From contig CAWUHX010000172.1 of NCBI GenBank assembly GCA_963922205.1, positions 609,351-673,350 on the forward strand: DNA of 64,000 nucleotides, written 5' to 3'. The notes beneath the pieces are model-generated. The model was not told where the DNA came from. It saw only the letters and a list, made by a program, of their open reading frames with translations, and did not search any database. Made by a program: the position numbers and the translations under genes. Source of the stretch: Romanomermis culicivorax (Eukaryota > Nematoda > Enoplea > Mermithida > Mermithidae). Positions 60,601 to 64,000 of the stretch are shown piece by piece (within the stretch, counting starts at the first letter, position 1; the number at the start of each line of letters is the position of its first letter).

Positions 60601-61887
60601 GGTGCATTGATTATGCAAAGCACGTTAATGTTCTATGATCTGAATTAATAATTGCGTCATTTAAACTTTAAAAATATCAATCTTATTTAATTTCCTGTTC
60701 GGAAAAATTGAAGTTGAACACAATTTTAACCTTGAGCACTAATTCGTCACCGGGACCATTGGCTATATGTTCCACCATCTTTTGTGCTTTTATGCAGTCA
60801 CATTTGGAGATTTGTAAATTTTTATGCACCTTTCGGTATTCAGCTCACAAAAAAGAATCAGAGTGTCATTCATGAGGCCGATCATGAACTATAGTCATTC
60901 TTTGAAATGAATCCCCGATAGAAAAAATATGCAATTAATGAACGTGGTCGGATTTTTTTCTCAAATTGACTGTAGCCGTTACGATTGCCAAAAATAAAAT
61001 TCTGGTTGAAATTAAAAAACTTTTGTGTTCCGAGGATCATCTGAAAATTAATAGAGTACAGCAGATGTATCAGAAAATGTATCATTTCGAACGTCACGTT
61101 ATCTTGAAACCATGGATTCTAAAATGACCTCTAAAGGTGGAATTTGTGGATTTGCATAGTTTATTTATCTTAGAACGAGAGTCTGACTGGCAGTAGCTTC
61201 AATAGGCGCTTGTTTTTCTGTGAGAAAACGTTTCTAAAACGTCGGGCGCATGATTACTGTAGAAAATCCTGCCGCTTCAACCGAGATCACAAAAATTTGT
61301 AATCTGCAAACAGAAAAGCACAACGTTTACGATCTTAATTTTTCATATAAGAAATCTGCACTCCTCATTGCCTCCTATGAGAATATTTCTCATTTTTGAA
61401 CTACATTAATTAGGTTTCTAATTTTTTCTGATTCAACATGCTTACTTTGTATTTCAGAATAAACACACCATAAAAGCACGAGGAAACATATAAAACTGTC
61501 ACGTCGTTGAAAACTTTTTACGTGAGTTTCATTTGCAACATGGAAACTAAAATTTTCGTCATTTTTCGCTACTCAGGACACCCTGTTGTTATCGCCAAAA
61601 TTTCGTGTGACAATAAATAAGATACTTGTCTTTTTATCTAGACATAGTTAGATCGCTATATTCAGAATAAAAGCAGACAAATCATTCCGCACTATGAAAA
61701 GGCGAAAACACACCATTTTCTGCTCTAAAGTCCAAATTTAGTTCGAAAATTAGCCTCCAGGTCTGCAACTTAATGTATCGCGTATTAGCACGGAACGGCG
61801 AGGCCACACTTTTGTGTCAAGTAATAATTATCTAATGGAATCGGCCGACGAGTGGGAGAGGGAATATTGCAGCAGTAACAGCGGCCT
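36560..61887 (+). CDS. unc-53: UNC-53/neuron navigator homologue, 5' part
   Basis: Eleven exons join with matching phases into about 820 residues without a stop; the gene continues beyond the window. Residues 17-119 form a calponin-homology domain (IYTDWANHYLEK, TLIKDLQKDF, VGEKIPSL, INCCIQYLADLGVNLDGV, LKSILNLLFSLSRYKQ), closely matching UNC-53 and vertebrate NAV. The rest is a disordered Ser/Pro/Lys-rich linker with IPKPTLAVKG and GIVSPITHNKK, both recognisable in UNC-53, and an SxIP motif (SAIP, 53373-53384) of the kind that binds EB1 at microtubule plus ends. The family acts in axon and cell migration, linking actin and microtubules; the C-terminal coiled coil and AAA-like module are not in view. 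Exons are nearer 45-50% GC, introns nearer 33%. The gene spans over 25 kb because introns are packed with transposons. Confidence 0.95.
36681..36798 (+). CDS. unc-53: unc-53 homologue exon 2 (CH domain start)
   Basis: Acceptor ttcttttttag|ATA, donor TCG|gtaaga, phase 1. Encodes IYTDWANHYLEKCQKK and LIKDLQKDFQDPSMLVDVI, the first helices of the CH domain. Intron 1 upstream is only 73 bp. Confidence 0.95.
38249..38412 (+). other. Coding-like stretch in unc-53 intron 2
   Basis: After tgcattatag the sequence is open in the phase left by exon 2 and ends at TAG 38410-38412. Its C-terminal part (KFEIPQSVVPPQQ, LAKTSAAKRAKQLL, RVTAENFDKDS) has protein-like composition. It could be an alternative 3' exon that truncates the CH domain, a pseudogene scrap, or chance. 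Confidence 0.25.
38522..38764. repeat. MITE family A, copy 3
   Basis: Begins tctatactccattcattttg and ends with diverged inverse cataatttcaaaattgatgaag-like sequence (38732-38764). In unc-53 intron 2. Confidence 0.65.
39290..39342 (+). CDS. unc-53: unc-53 homologue exon 3
   Basis: Acceptor gttttccag|TC, donor TCG|gtaagc. 53 nt encoding VGEKIPSLKKKQWSREQS; aligns with NEKIEDINGCPKNRSQ of NAV. Confidence 0.93.
39343..40337 (+). other. unc-53 intron 3
   Basis: About 1 kb AT-rich intron, T-rich on the plus strand from 39640 to 39880. No other feature recognised. Confidence 0.7.
40338..40410 (+). CDS. unc-53: unc-53 homologue exon 4
   Basis: Acceptor gtttacttgag|ATC, donor AGAG|gtggtt, phase 1. 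Encodes IDNINCCIQYLADLGVNLDG and VTSR, matching the MIENIDACLNFLAAKGINIQ block of NAV. Confidence 0.92.
40503..40754. repeat. MITE family B, copy 1
   Basis: Starts atagtctgtttttcttgcaa and ends ttataaaaaacagactctag; ends are inverse of each other (tagtctgtttttta). About 250 bp, non-coding. Confidence 0.75.
41450..41672. repeat. MITE family B, truncated copy 2
   Basis: Shares ttataaaatgctt, agtactatcgtcgac, gcttttacgacaaaattttt and gcattttaag blocks; both outer ends are lost or eroded. Confidence 0.6.
41808..42151. repeat. MITE family A, copy 4
   Basis: Left end tatactccactcattttgag; right end attctaaattgaatgagctatag. Interior blocks of family A present (caatgattttggcttgtcgc, ccactgaatgaaaattgagc). 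Confidence 0.75.
42649..42802 (+). CDS. unc-53: unc-53 homologue exon 5 (CH domain end)
   Basis: Acceptor atttttccag|AC, donor AGCAG|gtgggt, phase 2. Encodes DIKDGQLKSILNLLFSLSRY then KQSQKNSTRLPKS, the last CH helix, then the start of the Ser/Pro linker. Found by matching the family motif LKAILGLFFSLSRYKQ. Confidence 0.95.
42803..43442 (+). other. unc-53 intron 5
   Basis: 640-bp intron, AT-rich, no repeats recognised. Confidence 0.7.
43443..43513 (+). CDS. unc-53: unc-53 homologue exon 6
   Basis: Acceptor attttttttcag|A, phase 2; donor TCTG|gtaatt, phase 1. 71 nt encoding RLPSPFKTNSGKFVANKNDQ and a few more residues. Phase fits both neighbours and the SKLP-type motif recurs in UNC-53. Confidence 0.85.
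44149..44165. repeat. GC hairpin in hAT-type copy 3
   Basis: ccggcgc-tcg-gcgccgg followed by aaattttttt. The positional equivalent in copy 2 (8500) is ccagcgc-gaa-gcgctgg, so both arm bases of one pair differ together. Confidence 0.8.
44632..44648. repeat. GC hairpin in hAT-type copy 3, second
   Basis: gcggcgc-gga-gcgccgg followed by aaaatttt; one outer mismatch. Confidence 0.75.
45960..46208. repeat. MITE family B, copy 3
   Basis: Well preserved: tatagtctgtttgttataaa at left, ttttaagaaaaacagattata at right (inverse). Interior has aaatcagtactgtggtcaaa. Confidence 0.85.
48734..49116. repeat. MITE family A, copy 5
   Basis: Left end actatactccattcattttg; right end cattttaaattaaatgggct followed by atcg. 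About 380 bp. Confidence 0.8.
49415..49831 (+). CDS. unc-53: unc-53 homologue exon 7
   Basis: Acceptor ctgcatttacag|AA, phase 1; donor ACAA|gtgagt, phase 1. 139 codons of Ser/Pro/Lys-rich linker including TAIPPS, SRTALPGYSSL and SRMLKPTAAK. Follows a 5.9-kb intron. Confidence 0.93.
50385..50720 (-). pseudogene. Mariner transposase remnant
   Basis: Reading the minus strand, a frame gives GVLLLQDNVPTHRPQVAQ, matching the mariner GVLLLHDNARPH block with the second catalytic Asp, and upstream residues fit the preceding helix. A frameshift then leads to HLPYSLYLSLSNFFSFRYL and GKRFSNDNKVKTA, which correspond to the PYSPDLAPSDYHLF region; the third catalytic Asp is lost there. The fragment is frameshifted, lacks the DNA-binding domain and has no visible TIRs, so it is inactive. 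Confidence 0.8.
50818..51054. repeat. MITE family B, copy 4
   Basis: Left end ctacagtccgctttttatag; right end ttacaaaacagactata. Interior gcttttactgtagaattttt block present. Confidence 0.75.
51781..51797. repeat. GC hairpin
   Basis: ccggcgc-gga-gcgccgg followed by aaaaatttttt. Confidence 0.8.
51850..51866. repeat. GC hairpin
   Basis: ccggcgc-caa-gcgccgg followed by agaaatttttt. The following ttgattttcactttctaaaac is repeated from the hairpin at 51781, so the two are a local tandem duplication of about 69 bp. Confidence 0.8.
51971..51987. repeat. GC hairpin, one mismatch
   Basis: ccggcgc-gca-gcaccgg followed by aaaaatttt. Confidence 0.75.
52333..52349. repeat. GC hairpin, G-T type mismatch
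   Basis: ccggtgc-gaa-gcgccgg followed by aaaatttt. The single change would still pair as G-U in RNA. Confidence 0.75.
52933..53574 (+). CDS. unc-53: unc-53 homologue exon 8
   Basis: Acceptor tttatttctcaag|CT, phase 1; donor GATG|gtaagt, phase 1. A second AG at 52949 gives phase 0 and does not fit exon 7. 214 codons rich in Ser, with SAIPSFGAKG and IPKPTLAVKGMKPVN. The AVKG motif is diagnostic of UNC-53/NAV; SAIP is an SxIP EB1-binding candidate. Confidence 0.94.
54563..54948. repeat. MITE family A, copy 6
   Basis: Left end tatagcccatttaatttaaa; right end tcatttcaaaatgaatggat. Interior gagaatgggagaggtcaat and ttattgaaggaaattttc blocks of family A. Confidence 0.8.
55263..55415. repeat. MITE family C, copy 3
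   Basis: Contains gcttaagctgcagcttaacg and a gacggaaccaagctcggg end comparable to the other copies. Confidence 0.55.
55477..55717. repeat. MITE family B, copy 5
   Basis: Left end ctgatttttataaaatact; right end agaaaaaacagactattg. Interior ggtactatcgtcaagattgt matches copy 2. Confidence 0.75.
56951..58226. mobile_element. Inner TIR element with GC-rich ends
   Basis: Left end tagggacctgcatgggccgc and right end gcggcccgtggaggtcccta are inverse; the match continues through ggcccggcccac-like sequence for about 80 bp. TA borders on both sides are compatible with TA target duplication. The GC-rich arms contrast with an AT-rich core that holds a coding remnant at 57770-57957. Confidence 0.65.
57770..57957 (-). 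pseudogene. Unrecognised coding remnant inside inner element
   Basis: On the minus strand, after an acceptor-like tttgtttcag, a frame of about 60 codons reads with protein-like composition (AVLAISNTVQPSDEHED, YQHASLLWSNLIDKF, GDKASYAQLFCMARVAIW). It ends in a degenerate Phe-rich stretch and a stop. It lies inside a TIR element, so it is probably a scrap of a transposase or accessory gene; no family was recognised. Confidence 0.4.
58734..59238 (+). CDS. unc-53: unc-53 homologue exon 9
   Basis: Acceptor gcgtaccatag|AT completes the Asp codon of exon 8; donor CTGAG|gtgaga, phase 2. 168 codons including TVVGIVSPITHNKKAVAQ (compare GVVSPIMAHKK of UNC-53) and an acidic DDFMISADDLRIAPG stretch, ending EDTIQKLR. 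Confidence 0.94.
59239..59810 (+). other. unc-53 intron 9
   Basis: 572 bp, containing a short palindromic insertion at 59541-59708. Confidence 0.75.
59541..59708. repeat. Short MITE with cctgtaa ends and C runs
   Basis: Ends tacctgtaattgg and inverse ttcttacaggta. Interior has two C runs (59600-59612, 59675-59683) and gggtaattggNNNNN(c)ccc-like inverse segments. 168 bp, in unc-53 intron 9. Confidence 0.6.
59811..60064 (+). CDS. unc-53: unc-53 homologue exon 10
   Basis: Acceptor tttttgttccag|A, phase 2; donor TTAG|gtaata, phase 1. 84 codons: REMSISPCRTHSRLETTFDS, LSSGDEATRFSSLKRESVSS and LLRAKSPKLYLTKPL. The frame fits exon 9 exactly. Confidence 0.9.
60065..61760 (+). other. unc-53 intron 10
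   Basis: 1.7 kb if exon 11 is real. No repeats with clear ends and no other exon recognised. Confidence 0.5.
61761..61887 (+). CDS. unc-53: unc-53 homologue exon 11 (candidate)
   Basis: Acceptor gcctccag|GT, phase 1, fits exon 10; donor GGCCT|gtaatt, phase 2. About 42 codons containing NVSRISTERRGHTFVSSN and ESADEWEREYCSSNSGL. The tail resembles the family segment where an acidic/Trp or Phe stretch precedes SSSxSSGxSD. No stop in frame. Homology is weak, so this exon is less certain than the others. Confidence 0.6.
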
Positions 61888-62457
61888 GTAATTATGCATT
61901 CTACCATTTTAGGGTTTCGACAGTCCTGTCACTAACGAGGACTATTTTTTGTATTTTCGCGGTCTGATAGGTTAGCCGTCAGGCGTTCCGGTTTTTGGAA
62001 TGAGGACTGAAAAGTTTAGTAGAAATTAACATGTCGCAGCACTTGGCTGAATTATTACAGTTTAATCAGAATGGTGAGGTTGAATCTCGTTAACGACGCG
62101 CCAGGTCCTAATTAACCGCTTCTAGAAGCATATTTAAGCGATTGAAGTTACCTACAGTTACAGTGTCTTTTAATTGAATAGTAATGAGAATTTTTACCTG
62201 CAGATCACTCGAATTTTTGGTATGAAATTGATAATCATGGAAATTATTGAATTTCGGTCTAGTGAGTCGTAGTTACAAGATTGTCGATTCGTTCAACTAA
62301 CTGACATTGCGTCAAAGATTCCAATGGACTCGTGGCAATCTACGTGTACTCAAATAGTTTGAGTTCAATGGAAATGCTAGTCTATTAACTATACTGTAGT
62401 TGTGATTATGAGTTGATTTTTCTATGAATTTGCTTATACAATCTAATTGCTAGAATC

Positions 62458-62640
62458 ACTATACGCCATTTATTTTCAAAATGATCAATGCAAGTTCAAA
62501 CACAGAGAAAATAGTTGAGATTATTACTGCAATCAATGAAAAAAATTTCTCGTTCTGAGCGGTAAATAGAAATACTGAAAATTTCGTCTAGTAACTTCCT
62601 TAAATGGTCAAAATGTCTCTAGCAAAATTCACGTTATAAA
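62458..62640. repeat. MITE family A, partial copy 7
   Basis: Left end ctatacgccatttattttca and interior gagcggtaaatagaaatac; right end missing. Confidence 0.6.
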
Positions 62641-63626
62641 TTTTTCCACCCCGTGAATATTGTGTATCAAATGAAAGCTCCTTTTTGGTTGTCTCATTTC
62701 AAAGAGGAATGGGCAATTGTTAATAAAAAAAGCTCGGCACTGGCGATATACACGGTGTGCCAGCGTTCTAGGCCACCGTTACCAGGCATCGTTTTTGAGA
62801 AAGGAATACTTTTGATTGATACCTTTCGTAAACCAGAAGTAGATAAATTTAAACTTGTATTTTTCTCAATTTTTACATTTCTCTGATCCTGAAAAATGAA
62901 ACCATCTGCTGAACCCCTTTGATTTATAAGCTTACGCACCGAAGCCACTAATGGTTCATTGATGTTTCGTTCTTTAACTTTCGCTCATTTGAGCGTAACC
63001 CTCGTGTTTAACAAGTGAAATGATTATGAATTTCTCAATGTTGATCCGAGAACACTTTCTTCGCTTCTTTAGTCCACAACTGGGAAAACTCTGCGTTGTA
63101 TTTTTTCCGCATTTACTGTAGTTCCAGTGTAAGAGAATTGCTCACTTTCGGGCATTCTTTGTCTGGTTATAGTGCATAAAATATGATAATTGCTTATTAC
63201 TTTTGACATTATGAAATTCATTTTTCGGAACCTTTTTTAGGATGATTTATTATCATATAGTATAATTATTCGATTTCAGTAGAAAGCTATAGCTTAAGAC
63301 CGGTTGTAGCAAGTCTTAGTTTTTCGCGTAATGCCCAGTATCTTGAGATTTGTACTGTCCTGAGGTTTTATATGATCTTCAGTTCAAACGTATTGCAGCT
63401 TAGACTTCAAACATCGAACATATTATGATTTCGCAGCTGTTAGTGTGCTGCATGATCATTAATAGAATTTAAACGAACTTGACAACATTCATCAATAATA
63501 TTGACGATGGTTTTTTCCGACTAGCACACTGCTTGTTTCTCGGAAGATAATTTGCTTACCAAATATACCATGCATAATTTTTTAGATGATTCTTATTATT
63601 TTATACTTGACGTGAATCTTTGATCC

Positions 63627-63980
63627 TATTCCTCATTCAATTTGAAACGATAGACGCAGCGAAAACTGAAAAATTAGATTCAATTTGATACACAATTTTC
63701 ATTTAGTGGAAAACTTTGTAGTATCGAAAAACTAAATTTTTTGATGAGAATAGGAAAAGAAAAAACATTACGCTTATCCACTGTATGTTGGGAAAGAAAA
63801 GACTGCTGCTAGTGAAATTTCGACCATTTGGCAAATTATTGAAGGAAATCTTCAGTTGTTCCATTTGTCGCTCACTGACGTAAATTTTCTGCATTGAGTA
63901 CGGTGATAAGATTACTAGTTTTTTTTGTATTACTTTTATGGGATTGTTGCATCAATCATTTCAAAGTGAATGGAGTATAG
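63627..63980. repeat. MITE family A, copy 8
   Basis: Left end ctattcctcattcaatttga; right end atttcaaagtgaatggagta followed by tag. Interior gcagcgaaaactg and ccatttggcaaattattgaa present. Confidence 0.8.
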
Positions 63981-64000
63981 CTTCCGAAATCCCTTGGTTG

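Larger units (their letters stand above)
61888..64000 (+). other. unc-53 intron 11 (open at window end)
   Basis: No following exon could be supported. Holds a family A fragment at 62458-62640 and a family A copy at 63627-63980. An open frame at 62653-62886 was not accepted. Confidence 0.5.

Noticed and set aside
62015-62073. Possible unc-53 exon 12 (phase 2 in, gtgagg donor out)
   Set aside because: The acceptor gaggactgaaaag has no pyrimidine tract and the peptide (VEINMSQHLAELLQFNQN) does not resemble the expected SD-rich segment of the family.

Overview
This is a eukaryotic window, most likely from a nematode. The genes are split by GT-AG introns with matching phases, intergenic DNA and introns are AT-rich, and much of the sequence is transposon. 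The main gene reads as a homologue of C. elegans unc-53 and vertebrate neuron navigator (NAV). The retroelement protein remnants at the left edge resemble, from memory, those of mermithid nematodes such as Romanomermis culicivorax. The species guess is inference; nematode is fairly safe.

Layout. 1-4200: GC-rich 3' part of a decayed LTR retroelement (gag-like pseudogene, env-like tail, polypurine tract, 3' LTR). 4200-7705: a LINE 3' end split by a 2.7-kb terminal-inverted-repeat (TIR) element that itself holds a nested hAT-type element. 8-18 kb: repeats only, namely a second hAT-type element, an inverted pair of family D copies, a 13-bp satellite, a ~1.1-kb foldback palindrome, a ~110-bp tandem array and a 1.8-kb element with ~330-bp TIRs. 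18194-21777 (minus): a complete three-exon secreted pancreatic-type lipase with its catalytic triad. 21.8-36.5 kb: gene-poor, with a mariner-like MITE, family A MITEs and a solo LTR. 36560-61887 (plus): eleven phase-consistent exons of the unc-53/NAV gene, encoding an N-terminal calponin-homology domain and a Ser/Pro/Lys-rich linker with EB1-binding-type motifs. The 3' half (coiled coils, AAA module) lies beyond the window.

The unc-53 introns hold most of the other mobile DNA: MITE families A, B and C, a third hAT-type copy, a mariner transposase remnant on the minus strand, an element with C/G homopolymer ends, and a nested pair of elements. Several insertions keep perfect 8-bp target duplications, so they are probably young.

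The most unusual pattern is a 17-bp GC-rich hairpin followed by A/T tracts. It recurs 11 times inside several different elements, and some copies carry paired (compensatory) changes. A second is that four stop codons in the gag-like pseudogene are all TGA, as expected from C-to-T change at CpG in CGA codons, which fits methylation-driven decay. No operon, CRISPR array, rRNA or tRNA gene was seen. The two host genes show no obvious functional link.
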